Shown piece by piece: positions 32,780-40,847 of a DNA stretch of 64,000 nt. The DNA is taken from NCBI GenBank assembly GCA_040403315.1, contig JBBAKX010000007.1:62001-126000 (forward strand). The letters run 5' to 3'. The position numbers and the translations under genes are program-made. Source of the DNA: CAMCXT01 sp040403315 (GTDB lineage Bacteria; Bacteroidota; Bacteroidia; M30B66). The notes below the pieces were generated by a model. It did not search any database, was not told where the DNA came from, and was given only the letters and a program-made list of their open reading frames with translations. Numbering within the stretch: position 1 is the first letter of the stretch; every line of letters starts with the position of its first letter.

Positions 32780-33322
32780 TTATTGAGGGTAGTAAGGCGC
32801 AATCATCAGATAAACAATTACTCCTGTTGAAGTAACATATAGCCAGAGAGGAAAAGTGATTTTGGCAATTTTTCGATGCCTATCAAATTGAGCTGTAAGT
32901 GCTCTCACATAACTAATCAGTACCAAAGGAACAATTGCTGCAGAAAGCAGAATGTGCGTAGTCAAAATGAAGTAGTAGACAGCCTTCACTGCACCGGTTC
33001 CTCCAAAAGGAGTGGGCTCGGTAGCAGCATGAAACAATATATATGAAACTAGAAAAACCACCGAAAGCACAATGGCTGAAGTCATGAGAGTTCGGTGAAG
33101 AAGGATGTTTTTATTTTTTATGGCAACAACGGCCGCAATCAAAACAAAAAAAGCTGTTCCATTGATGATTGCATTAACCATCGGTAAAACGTGGTAATCG
33201 AAATCACCAAGCAGACTGAACTTTGGAGCAAATGCCAATAGCGTTACAACTAACGGAATTGCTATTGTAGCAAGAACAATTAGAGGTACAAATTTTTTGT
33301 CTTTAACGGGACTCGTGGTCAT
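32780..33322 (-). CDS. DUF420 membrane protein (oxidase-associated)
   Basis: A 180-residue integral membrane protein of the DUF420 (YozB-like) family with about five transmembrane helices and characteristic polar residues: LPMVNAIINGTAFF, HRTLMTSAIVLS, HILLSAAIVPLVLIS and ALTAQFDRHRKIAKITFPLW. Conserved histidines in HRTLM, TTHILLS and RHRKIA fit the family pattern. DUF420 genes regularly sit beside SCO1 and cytochrome c oxidase genes, and B. subtilis YozB lies near ctaG. The exact role is unknown, and assembly of the heme-copper oxidase is the usual inference. The start overlaps the SCO1/SenC stop by four bases. Confidence 0.9.
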   Translation of the reverse strand: MTTSPVKDKKFVPLIVLATIAIPLVVTLLAFAPKFSLLGDFDYHVLPMVNAIINGTAFFVLIAAVVAIKNKNILLHRTLMTSAIVLSVVFLVSYILFHAATEPTPFGGTGAVKAVYYFILTTHILLSAAIVPLVLISYVRALTAQFDRHRKIAKITFPLWLYVTSTGVIVYLMIAPYYPQ

Positions 33323-33993
33323 CGGATTGGGTTCACGTTCTTTTTCAAAGCCAAGTTGTATTCAGCAACTAGCACTTTGATTTCGTCGATTAACCTTTTC
33401 ATGTCGGTAGCACTAGTTCCTTCGTAGATTCCACGGATATGTCTTTCTCGATCAATTAGAAAAACAAGATCGCTGTGAAGGAATCCACCAGGTGCTGCGC
33501 TGTCGGCCGCCGCATTTGCCATATAACCATTGAATGCCAATTTGTAGATGACATCGCGGTTTCCTGAAAGAAATTTCCAGCGGCTGGAATCTGCTCCAAC
33601 TCTTCCTTCAAATTCCTTCAATACAGCAGGTGTGTCGTTATCAGGATCAACGGTAAAAGAAACAAGCTTGAAGTCATTAAGTTTAACAAAATCATCTTGG
33701 TCGTGAACTTTTTTCATCAGCGTCTGCATTTCAGGGCAGATCGTAGGACATGATGTAAAAAAGAAATTAGCGACATAGATCTTATTGCTAAGGTCTTTGT
33801 CGCCAAATGGTTTATTGTCTTGATCAGTAAAAGTAAAGGGAGGGATGCTATGGTAAATAGTATCTCCGTTTGTGCTTAGTTCTTTTGGTCCGAAATAACC
33901 AAGTGGCTTGATGTTATGTTTTCCTGTTGACAGCACCAAATAAGCAATAGATGGCAGCAGCAGTATCAAGAAAAGTATAACGAACTTACGCAC
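33319..33993 (-). CDS. SCO1/SenC family copper chaperone
   Basis: A 224-residue thioredoxin-fold protein anchored by an N-terminal transmembrane helix (about residues 3-20). The copper-binding CxxxC is in TSCPTICPEMQ, and the third ligand His is in GFLHSDLVFLID, as in Sco proteins that load the CuA centre of cytochrome c oxidase subunit II. Other family segments: FTFTDQDNKPFGDKDL and VSFTVDPDNDTP. Placed between oxidase subunit genes and DUF420, which supports the assembly role. Overlaps DUF420 by four bases; three bases separate it from the subunit IV stop. Confidence 0.94.
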   Translation of the reverse strand: MRKFVILFLILLLPSIAYLVLSTGKHNIKPLGYFGPKELSTNGDTIYHSIPPFTFTDQDNKPFGDKDLSNKIYVANFFFTSCPTICPEMQTLMKKVHDQDDFVKLNDFKLVSFTVDPDNDTPAVLKEFEGRVGADSSRWKFLSGNRDVIYKLAFNGYMANAAADSAAPGGFLHSDLVFLIDRERHIRGIYEGTSATDMKRLIDEIKVLVAEYNLALKKNVNPIR

Positions 33994-33996
33994 AGC

Positions 33997-34377
33997 TTAT
34001 TTGATAAATTCTTGAACGTACTGAAGAAGTTCTTCTCCTTCGAAAAGCGCAATAAAAATCAAATAAATCACAAGAACCATTGGAAGTAGGACTGTAGTTC
34101 GGAGATTTTTTTGTTCATCGCCTAGGTGCATAAAAACAAGAACGATATAGCCTGCTTTTACTAATGTAAGAACGATGTAGAACCATTTAATAAGTGTCCA
34201 AGTTCCCGGCCCAACATGGGTTTTAGAAAAGTAAATACCAATTAGGATTTCTACAACAGTAATTACAGAAAGCAGCAATGTAACCAATAGAATTTTCTTT
34301 CTAACAGCTTTACTTTCTTCAGGCGTGCGCGTGTGCGGATGGCTGTATTGGAGCGATTGATCTTGAACTTCGTGCAT
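33997..34377 (-). CDS. cytochrome c oxidase subunit IV family protein
   Basis: A 126-residue protein with a hydrophilic N-terminus and three transmembrane helices, in the prokaryotic cytochrome c oxidase subunit IV (COX4_pro/CtaF-like) pattern: LLSVITVVEILIGIYF, IVLTLVKAGYIVLVFMHLGDE and a third helix at LPMVLVIYLIFIALF. The VFMHLGDE segment resembles the conserved end of helix two. Such subunits stabilise heme-copper oxidases and are not catalytic. It sits between subunit III and SCO1/SenC in one minus-strand transcript. Confidence 0.88.
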   Translation of the reverse strand: MHEVQDQSLQYSHPHTRTPEESKAVRKKILLVTLLLSVITVVEILIGIYFSKTHVGPGTWTLIKWFYIVLTLVKAGYIVLVFMHLGDEQKNLRTTVLLPMVLVIYLIFIALFEGEELLQYVQEFIK

Positions 34378-34396
34378 AATTGTTCAGATAATTGGA

Positions 34397-35122
34397 TCAG
34401 AGAAGGTAGAAGAATGTGAATACGAATACCCAAACAAGGTCTACAAAGTGCCAGTAAAGACCAGCCTTTTCAACCATTTCATAGTGTCCTCGTTTTTCGT
34501 AGATGCCTTGAGATGCTTGATAAAGCACAATTGCGTTAATCACAACGCCTGAAAATACGTGAAATCCATGAAATCCAGTAATGAAAAAGAAGAAGTTCGC
34601 GAACAAGGTGTGGCCATATTCATTGTATTGAAGATTGGCTCCTTGTACAAGCACTTCCTTCACTTGTCCATCGACTAGAATCGATTTCATAACGCCCTCT
34701 TCACCAACGATGAAAGTGTACCATTCCCACGCTTGTGAGCCCAAGAATATTATACCTCCAACCACGGTAAGACCGAGCCAGAAAATTACACCTTTTTTGT
34801 TGTTGGTATGTCCTGCATCAACAGCGAGTACCATGGTAACACTAGAAATGATGAGGATGAAGGTCATTAAACCCACATATAAAAGGGGCAAATGTGCATG
34901 TGTGTATGGAAAGTGATGGAACACTTTTTCAACCAAAGGCCAACTGTCGGAATGCACGTGACGCGCATAACCAAGTGCAACCAATAAAGTTGAGAATGTA
35001 AAGGCATCAGAAAGCAAGAAAAACCACATCATCAGTTTTCCGTAGCTCGCTCCGAACGGGGATGTACCACCGCCCCAAATTTTGTTAGCAGGGATGTCTA
35101 AAGTAGCCTGGGCCATGTTCAA
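34397..35122 (-). CDS. ctaE: cytochrome c oxidase subunit III
   Basis: A 241-residue heme-copper oxidase subunit III with about six or seven transmembrane helices. Family landmarks: WFFLLSDAFTFSTLL, the GSQAWEWY segment, FFITGFHGFHVFSGVVI and the terminal KAGLYWHFVDLVWVFVFT. A polar insert with VDGQVKEVLVQGANLQ between helices is longer than in short bacterial subunit III proteins. An additional, shorter subunit III-like gene lies 89 bp upstream, so the oxidase probably carries two related subunits in the Bacteroidota manner. Subunits I and II are not in the window. Confidence 0.93.
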   Translation of the reverse strand: MNMAQATLDIPANKIWGGGTSPFGASYGKLMMWFFLLSDAFTFSTLLVALGYARHVHSDSWPLVEKVFHHFPYTHAHLPLLYVGLMTFILIISSVTMVLAVDAGHTNNKKGVIFWLGLTVVGGIIFLGSQAWEWYTFIVGEEGVMKSILVDGQVKEVLVQGANLQYNEYGHTLFANFFFFITGFHGFHVFSGVVINAIVLYQASQGIYEKRGHYEMVEKAGLYWHFVDLVWVFVFTFFYLL

Positions 35123-35211
35123 TATAAATTTTCGGGTGCAAGTTTAACCTAAAATTTTCAATTCAAAAAACTTGTTCTATCAGTCAATTGAAAGTTTTGA
35201 ATGCATCTAAA

Positions 35212-35796
35212 TTACTGCATAAACACCAGAAAAATAAATAGATAGATCCATAATCCGTCGAGGAAGTGCCAATAAGTTGCACACAAACGAACTCCTGAAC
35301 TATTCTCAGGAGTGTATTTTTGCTGAAGCGACTTGATTAAAACCACCAGCATGGCAATTAATCCAGAGAAAATGTGCGCCAAGTGAAGGCCTGAAAGTGC
35401 ATAGATAAAACTACCCGACGGATTGGCACTTTTGCCTGCAAAGTAAATTCCGCTTTCGAGCAATTCACCCCATCCATAAACTTGTGAAATGCCGAAAATG
35501 ACTCCAAGCGCCAATGTTACCCCAACTGCTTGTGTTAGTTGTTTAAGATTGTTTTTTCGAGCCGAAATTACAGCCCAATGCATCGAAACGCTTGATGCAA
35601 GAATAATTCCGCTGCTCACCCAAAACATTACAGGCAGAGTGAATCTTAACCATTGACCATCTGCTTGGCGGACAACGTATGCCGAAGTTAACCCAGCAAA
35701 TAGCATAACGATGCTAAAAATGCCAACGTAAAGTAGATTCTTACTTACTTTTTCTTTCAGTGTAAGATCTTCCGAAATTTTCATGGTTGAATCCAT
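35212..35796 (-). CDS. second cytochrome c oxidase subunit III-like protein
   Basis: A 194-residue, five-helix member of the subunit III (CoxC/CyoC) family: NLLYVGIFSIVMLFAGLTSAY, SSGIILASSVSMHWA, YALSGLHLAHIFSGLIAML and the terminal YWHFLDGLWIYLFIFLVF. The HLAHIFSG and YWHFLDGLW motifs are the same as those in the 241-residue paralogue. It overlaps the start of its neighbour ctaB at the upstream side by 16 bases, implying coupled translation. Bacteroidota oxidase operons commonly encode a short and a long subunit III in tandem; which oxidase complex each serves is not visible here. Confidence 0.91.
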   Translation of the reverse strand: MDSTMKISEDLTLKEKVSKNLLYVGIFSIVMLFAGLTSAYVVRQADGQWLRFTLPVMFWVSSGIILASSVSMHWAVISARKNNLKQLTQAVGVTLALGVIFGISQVYGWGELLESGIYFAGKSANPSGSFIYALSGLHLAHIFSGLIAMLVVLIKSLQQKYTPENSSGVRLCATYWHFLDGLWIYLFIFLVFMQ

Positions 35797-36704
35797 AGTT
35801 TAAGCAGGTAGAGATTGTCGAACATCATTCCCAATTGCACTACCGGTAAATAGATGAAAGATGCAAACATCAGTTTTTTTGCATCTTTGATGTCGAGTGT
35901 ATTGTGCAGTTTTACAGCTTTTACCAAAAAATAAATGCCAGCAATTGTGATGAGAATAACCGATGCAGGCGTAACCATTTTGAACATCAATGGCAGTATG
36001 CCAATAGGTACCAATCCCGCAGTATAAATTAAAATTTGAAAGGCTGATGTTTTAGACCGGCCATCGGCAGCTGGTAGCATTCTGAATCCCGCTTTTTTGT
36101 AGTCCTCGTCGAGCACCCAAGCCAGAGACCAAAAATGTGGAAATTGCCAGATGAATTGAATGGCAAACAAAATCAAACCTTGAATGCCAATTTCGCCAGT
36201 TGCTGCAACCCAACCCAACATAGGAGGAATGGCTCCAGGAAATGCCCCAACAAAAACTGCAAAAGGTGTAATGCGTTTTAAAGGTGTATAAATGGCTACA
36301 TATGATACCAATGCTGCGATTCCAAGCCACCCGCAGAGGGGATTCATGAAATTCCATAGAATTAATATTCCTACAATTCCTGTGATGGATGAAAATACCA
36401 ATGCTTCGGTATATGACAATCTTTGGCGAGGCATCGGGCGATTTTCGGTTCGGCTCATGAGCTTATCCAAATCTTTCTCGATGATTTGATTAAAAGCGTT
36501 TGAAGAACCGGTAACTAAAAATCCACCAAGTGTTAACAAAATAGGCTGGTACCAGGTGAAGTCGGTTCCGCCCATGAAAAAAGCCGTTAAGGCGCTAAAA
36601 ACCACCAGCCAACTTAGCCTAAGCTTAAGTAGCTGCGTGAAATCTTTCACTTTTGAAGTGGAGATTTCCTGCGACTGAACTGTTTCAGCAATATTCTGTG
36701 ACAA
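35781..36704 (-). CDS. ctaB: protoheme IX farnesyltransferase (heme O synthase)
   Basis: A 307-residue UbiA-family prenyltransferase that attaches a farnesyl group to heme B to make heme O for terminal oxidases. The first Asp-rich motif appears as NAFNQIIEKDLDKLMSRTEN followed by RPMP. The second region includes YTPLKRITPFAVFVGAFPGA and LDEDYKKAGFRMLP. About eight transmembrane helices; length is normal. First gene of the seven-gene oxidase unit, preceded by a perfect TATTTTTG -7 element 22 nt before the ATG. Heme A synthase (ctaA) is not in the window. Confidence 0.96.
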   Translation of the reverse strand: MSQNIAETVQSQEISTSKVKDFTQLLKLRLSWLVVFSALTAFFMGGTDFTWYQPILLTLGGFLVTGSSNAFNQIIEKDLDKLMSRTENRPMPRQRLSYTEALVFSSITGIVGILILWNFMNPLCGWLGIAALVSYVAIYTPLKRITPFAVFVGAFPGAIPPMLGWVAATGEIGIQGLILFAIQFIWQFPHFWSLAWVLDEDYKKAGFRMLPAADGRSKTSAFQILIYTAGLVPIGILPLMFKMVTPASVILITIAGIYFLVKAVKLHNTLDIKDAKKLMFASFIYLPVVQLGMMFDNLYLLKLWIQP

Positions 36705-36726
36705 TTTTAGGTTTTTATTTGCGCGG

Positions 36727-36734
36727 CAAAAATA
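36727..36734 (-). promoter_or_regulatory. candidate -7 element of the oxidase unit (TATTTTTG)
   Basis: Exact TAnnTTTG on the minus strand, 22 nt before the ctaB ATG. The -33 region holds a short CCGG-N7-CCGG dyad but no clear TTTG. Confidence 0.5.
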
Positions 36735-36784
36735 CGTAATTACATACCGGAATTAACCCGGATTTAGCTAAAATGTTTGATATC

Positions 36785-38422
36785 CTAAAAATCGTAGTAC
36801 CGATTTGGAAGATTCGTTCTGAAGGTGAAAAATGCCCAAGTCGTGTTTCGTGCTCCTGCAAAACTCTCCTGAGTCCTTCTGGATAAACTTAACTCGATAC
36901 GCATTCCCGTTCGTGGGTTGATTAAATAACTCAAATTGAGGTCGGTGTACATAACTGTTTGCTCAACACCCTGAAGAAGTTTGTTACCATAAATGGATGG
37001 CACTTCCGTCGGCCCTCCTACAATTTCGGCCGTTCCTTGGAAGATATTTTGTCCATAGTTGCTGTAAGTGCCACTCGTTTTGAGTGAATCAGCTCCATAT
37101 TTGGCAAGAATAAATTTCGCCTCCAATCCTATTCTTTTATATCTCCAACGAAGAAATTGGACATTCTCAATGAAATTTGCCCCCAATGGATGCGCCATCG
37201 GCTGTGCATAGTGAGTGTAGCTTTGTTCGCTGGTAAAGTGACTGTATGTGTATGGTCTTACAACATTGATTTCGTTTTGCCAAGTGAGGTTCTTAATCCC
37301 TAGGAAATTATAAAACTTCCAACCCAACTGAAAACCTTGCTTATTTGCCCACCAACCATTTCCAGCTTTTACTTCGTTGAGCGAAAATTCATCAATCACC
37401 ACTTGCCCATAAAGTTGATACTTCTTCAAGATCAATGCTTTTAGATTGAAGCCAATGAGCACATTGTCTGGAGATCCTCTCGAAAACTCAACCGGGCGAT
37501 AAAAAATAATGGGATTGAGGTAATTGGGATCGAATCCCCTTCTTGCTCCTGTAGTGTCGCCTCCTTGCCAAATAATGCTTTCAAATAAACCAATATTTAA
37601 CCATGGTGTGGCATTGTAACTCAAATGATGCATCGTACTGAATTTCTGAAGGTATCCACCAATGCCACTATTCGATGCATTTCCTATATTTTGCCAAGCC
37701 ATAAAAAGGTTGGTGTACTTGATCTTCCAAAAGTTTGTGCTGATCTTAAAGTAAGGATAATTCAACGCATTGTCTGAAAGAAGCAGCGATCTGTATCCAT
37801 CGCCAATGAAATTTTTGTCGTTGCCCAACTGAAAATTGAAGTATTTCGATGGAGTGTAAGAAATATATCCTGTAGCAAATGCATAGTCGTAACCGCTATC
37901 TCCAAATGGTTTTACACGACCTTGACCGGGAACTACATTGTTTTTATTGATGAAGCTATCTACATAGTTTACCATGATCGCCTGATTTTCCCAAAACGAA
38001 CTGTAGAACGATACCTTTTTACCAACCGTTCCTTGCACCTGAATACCTCTGGAATTGGTCCAGGTATTTCGGCTGAGATATCTATCTTGTCCTAGTTCAA
38101 ATGAAAATAGAGGATCGAGATACACTTGGAAATCCTCTTTCTCTAATTTAAATAGATTCTCGGTGAAGATTTTTCTGCCAACCATCGACCGATAGAATTT
38201 TGTATCGAGGAGTCGAGCGCCTGTAATAGAGTCTGGATTAACATTTTGAAGGATTTCCGACATCCTGAAAGGTTTCACTGCGGTATGCATTGAGCTTCCT
38301 TTTTTGTTAAGCGTTTCTTCCAAAAGATTATACTGGAATCGATCAAAAAGCAAGTTATATTCTTGCGCAACACTAAACTGAAAGCTCAAAATGAGCAAAA
38401 TTACTGTCAGGAAACCTCTCAT
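36785..38422 (-). CDS. RemB/Wzi-like outer membrane barrel protein
   Basis: A 545-residue exported protein. A signal peptide (residues 1-19, ending in FSVAQ) is followed by a linker and a long region of beta strands. Segments such as NFQLGNDKNFIGDGYRSLLL and YPYFKISTNFWKIKYTNLFM are characteristic of the capsule-assembly (Wzi) fold family that includes Flavobacterium RemB, a mobile surface gliding protein. The protein ends in Phe-rich AFFTFRTNLPNRYYDF, an outer-membrane C-terminus. It lies downstream of a WecA/MraY-type transferase, an epimerase and YbjQ, so a link to surface polysaccharide is plausible. A specific gliding role is not shown. Confidence 0.75.
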   Translation of the reverse strand: MRGFLTVILLILSFQFSVAQEYNLLFDRFQYNLLEETLNKKGSSMHTAVKPFRMSEILQNVNPDSITGARLLDTKFYRSMVGRKIFTENLFKLEKEDFQVYLDPLFSFELGQDRYLSRNTWTNSRGIQVQGTVGKKVSFYSSFWENQAIMVNYVDSFINKNNVVPGQGRVKPFGDSGYDYAFATGYISYTPSKYFNFQLGNDKNFIGDGYRSLLLSDNALNYPYFKISTNFWKIKYTNLFMAWQNIGNASNSGIGGYLQKFSTMHHLSYNATPWLNIGLFESIIWQGGDTTGARRGFDPNYLNPIIFYRPVEFSRGSPDNVLIGFNLKALILKKYQLYGQVVIDEFSLNEVKAGNGWWANKQGFQLGWKFYNFLGIKNLTWQNEINVVRPYTYSHFTSEQSYTHYAQPMAHPLGANFIENVQFLRWRYKRIGLEAKFILAKYGADSLKTSGTYSNYGQNIFQGTAEIVGGPTEVPSIYGNKLLQGVEQTVMYTDLNLSYLINPRTGMRIELSLSRRTQESFAGARNTTWAFFTFRTNLPNRYYDF

Positions 38423-38428
38423 GGTAGT

Positions 38429-38743
38429 TTAGAATTTCACGGCTGTTCCTGTGGCAATCACCATCAACATACTGCCGCGACCAACGGTTTCAAAATCAAG
38501 GTCAATACCAACAATTCCATCTGCGCCCATCGCAGCAGCCTTGGCTTTCATTTGAGCGAGCGACTCATTTCTTCCTTCCGACAGTACCTTTTCGTAAGCA
38601 GTAGATCTGCCGCCAAAAAAATCGGTTAATCCAGCCTTAAAGTCCTTGATCACATTGGCGCCAATAATTGTTTCGCCAGTTACAATTCCCAGATATTGTT
38701 CTACAGGTTTGCCTTCGACGGTATTTGTAGTAGTTAAAATCAT
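38429..38743 (-). CDS. YbjQ/UPF0145 family protein
   Basis: A 104-residue member of the YbjQ (UPF0145, putative heavy-metal-binding) family. The full family pattern is visible: ILTTTNTVEGKPVEQYLGIV, GANVIKDFKAGLTDFFGGRS, a helix with RNESLAQMKAKAAAMGADGI, and the last strands VGIDLDFETVG and MLMVIATGTAVKF. Members form pentameric rings. Their role is unsettled despite the metal-binding label, and no Cys or His cluster is seen here. Six bases separate it from the RemB/Wzi-like gene, with which it is surely co-transcribed. Confidence 0.93.
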   Translation of the reverse strand: MILTTTNTVEGKPVEQYLGIVTGETIIGANVIKDFKAGLTDFFGGRSTAYEKVLSEGRNESLAQMKAKAAAMGADGIVGIDLDFETVGRGSMLMVIATGTAVKF

Positions 38744-38781
38744 AATGGCTTATTTAGATGAAATTGGAAATAATGTGAAGA

Positions 38782-39864
38782 TCAAAGATTACGATTCCTT
38801 TTCACTTTTTTCCAAAGAAACGCTGTGAAAATTAATGGAACCACTGTCATCACAGTTATGGCTAAAACTGCAGCAAGCAGCGGATCAAGATTCAACGTAA
38901 ACGAGCTTAGAACGATTGCTGCTGTTAAGAGCGAAAGCAAGGTGAGTTGAATGGTTGCACCAACATGCGACAAACCGTTTTCCAATAGTAAATGGTGGAG
39001 ATGGTTTCTGTCGCCTTTGAAAGGATTTTTTTTCTCTTGCAGTCGGATAAAAAAGACTCGAGCCATATCAAAAAGCGGTAAACTCATCAATGAGAAGGCA
39101 GTAAGTGGTACACACAAACGATCCATTGTAGGAAGGATATCGAGTCGTGTGTAGTTTAACTGTGTTAGGCTGAATGCCAAAAGGTATCCCACTGGCAGTG
39201 AGCCACCGTCGCCCATGAAAATTCTCGGTTTGAGAAAGTTGTAAAACAGAAATGCCAATAAAGCTCCTGCCATCGAAATACACAAGTGGTAAACATCTGG
39301 AGTTCCTGTAATTCCCATGCCCAACATGGCGATAAGACCAAGTGTACCAGCCAAGCCATTTATTCCATCAATTAAATTGTAGGCATTCACTGCCCAAAAA
39401 GCCATAAACATTGTAAATGGCCATTCTAAGGATGAAATCCAAGTGCATTCAGGAAACAAATCTGCCAGTGGAATCCTAGCGAAATATGTAAGTAGGATCA
39501 CCGGAATGAGTTCTCCTAATAATTTTATCACCGGGCGGGCTGGTTGGAGGTCGTCCCACAATCCCACGAAAAACAAAATAAGTAAACCTGCAAGAAAATA
39601 ACGGGTATTGAGGATGGTTTCAGCGCCTGCTACAAGCAATATGCTGATAATCAAAGATCCCATGATTGCTACACCACCAAGCCGTGGAATTTCAGAAGCG
39701 TGTAGTTTCCTTTCGTCGGGTTTGTCGAACCAACGTCGCTGACTAGCAAAACGGATAACCGCAGGTGTCAGAATAAAACAAATCAGAAAAGAGGTAATAA
39801 ATGGTAACAATCGCGCTCGGTATGCTGGCGAAATTAATTCTTTTTCATATTGTTCAAGTACCAT
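38782..39864 (-). CDS. WecA/MraY-type undecaprenyl-phosphate sugar-1-phosphate transferase
   Basis: A 360-residue glycosyltransferase family 4 membrane enzyme with about ten to eleven helices. It loads a sugar-1-phosphate from a UDP-sugar onto undecaprenyl phosphate, starting a surface glycan. Signature parts: DKPDERKLHASEIPRLGGVA (UDP-sugar side), GLWDDLQPARP (Mg-binding Asp pair), NAYNLIDGINGLAGTLG, FMGDGGSLPVGY and GDRNHLHHLLLENGLSH, the His-rich cytoplasmic loop that separates WecA-type from MraY. The substrate sugar is unknown. The start overlaps the epimerase by 31 bases, linking the two. Confidence 0.92.
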   Translation of the reverse strand: MVLEQYEKELISPAYRARLLPFITSFLICFILTPAVIRFASQRRWFDKPDERKLHASEIPRLGGVAIMGSLIISILLVAGAETILNTRYFLAGLLILFFVGLWDDLQPARPVIKLLGELIPVILLTYFARIPLADLFPECTWISSLEWPFTMFMAFWAVNAYNLIDGINGLAGTLGLIAMLGMGITGTPDVYHLCISMAGALLAFLFYNFLKPRIFMGDGGSLPVGYLLAFSLTQLNYTRLDILPTMDRLCVPLTAFSLMSLPLFDMARVFFIRLQEKKNPFKGDRNHLHHLLLENGLSHVGATIQLTLLSLLTAAIVLSSFTLNLDPLLAAVLAITVMTVVPLIFTAFLWKKVKRNRNL

Positions 39865-40805
39865 CTAATCATCCGCTCCATTCCATCGCGCATTTCATGA
39901 CGAGGTTTGAAGCCTAAATCGCGAATTTTGTCAGCTTTATGATAGGTTTGAGTACAAAGTTTCTTCACTCTTGACGAGGATATTTTAAGATTTTTTCCGG
40001 TAAACTTTATTGCCAAATCGAATGGATAGGCGAGACCAATTGCAGCCCACAATGGAAGCCGAAGAAGGATTTTCTTCTGTAGAAATTCAGCTTGCATGTT
40101 GGCGATTTCTTTGCTGCTCATTTGAGGATAATCCACATAATTGAAAAGCAACTCGCCAGTTGGGGTATTTTCTAAGCCAAACAATGTAGCATCTGCTATA
40201 TTTTCAACATAAGCGAGTGATTTGATGTTGCTCCCTTCTGAAATATGAAAGTACAATCCTTGGTCGATCGCTTTGATCAAGTTGAGCACGTTGGCCAAAT
40301 TGTGGGGACCAAAAACAACGGTTGAACGGACTTGAACTAAACGATTTTCTGTGTCTGTCTTTGCCCAGTTTCTCAGAATTTCTTCTGCTTCTAATTTTGA
40401 CTTACCATAAGGATTTGTCGGTGCGGGCTCAGTGCTTTCGTTGGTAGGCCCTGGATTTCCTTTGTGCCCATATACAGCCACAGATGAGAAGTTAATCACC
40501 TTTCGAATATTGTGTGTTTGAGCTACTTCAACAAGGTTTTGCGCTCCCCCAACATTTGTTTCGAAATAAGCAGAATCATCGATGCCAAAATCGTGGTGCA
40601 TGGCAGCCAAATGAATAATCATGGTACAATCTTGAGCGGCATCAGTAAATTCCCTCAAATTTCGAATATCACCCAACACATGACTAGCATGAGATAAATA
40701 ATCGGGCTTGCGAATGTCGAACAATACTACTTCTGCATTTTTCAAGCGATCAACAAAATAGCGACCGATGAAACCTGAACCTCCTGTGATGAGCACTTTC
40801 TCCAT
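39834..40805 (-). CDS. NAD-dependent sugar epimerase/dehydratase
   Basis: A 323-residue extended SDR. The Rossmann motif GGSGFIG (residues 8-14) is followed by MIIHLAAMHHDFG, VINFSSVAVYG and the catalytic NPYGKSKLEAE (YxxxK). The C-terminus is more basic than in GalE. The overlap with the WecA/MraY-type transferase is a common pairing in O-antigen or glycan-linker synthesis, for example Gne/WbpP-type epimerases making UDP-GalNAc or UDP-QuiNAc. The exact substrate cannot be read from the sequence. It lies 42 bp downstream of the metallophosphoesterase gene. Confidence 0.92.
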   Translation of the reverse strand: MEKVLITGGSGFIGRYFVDRLKNAEVVLFDIRKPDYLSHASHVLGDIRNLREFTDAAQDCTMIIHLAAMHHDFGIDDSAYFETNVGGAQNLVEVAQTHNIRKVINFSSVAVYGHKGNPGPTNESTEPAPTNPYGKSKLEAEEILRNWAKTDTENRLVQVRSTVVFGPHNLANVLNLIKAIDQGLYFHISEGSNIKSLAYVENIADATLFGLENTPTGELLFNYVDYPQMSSKEIANMQAEFLQKKILLRLPLWAAIGLAYPFDLAIKFTGKNLKISSSRVKKLCTQTYHKADKIRDLGFKPRHEMRDGMERMIRWYLNNMKKN

Positions 40806-40847
40806 GCGGTGGCTAAGGTAATTGATAATTTTCTGAATGGTGTTTAT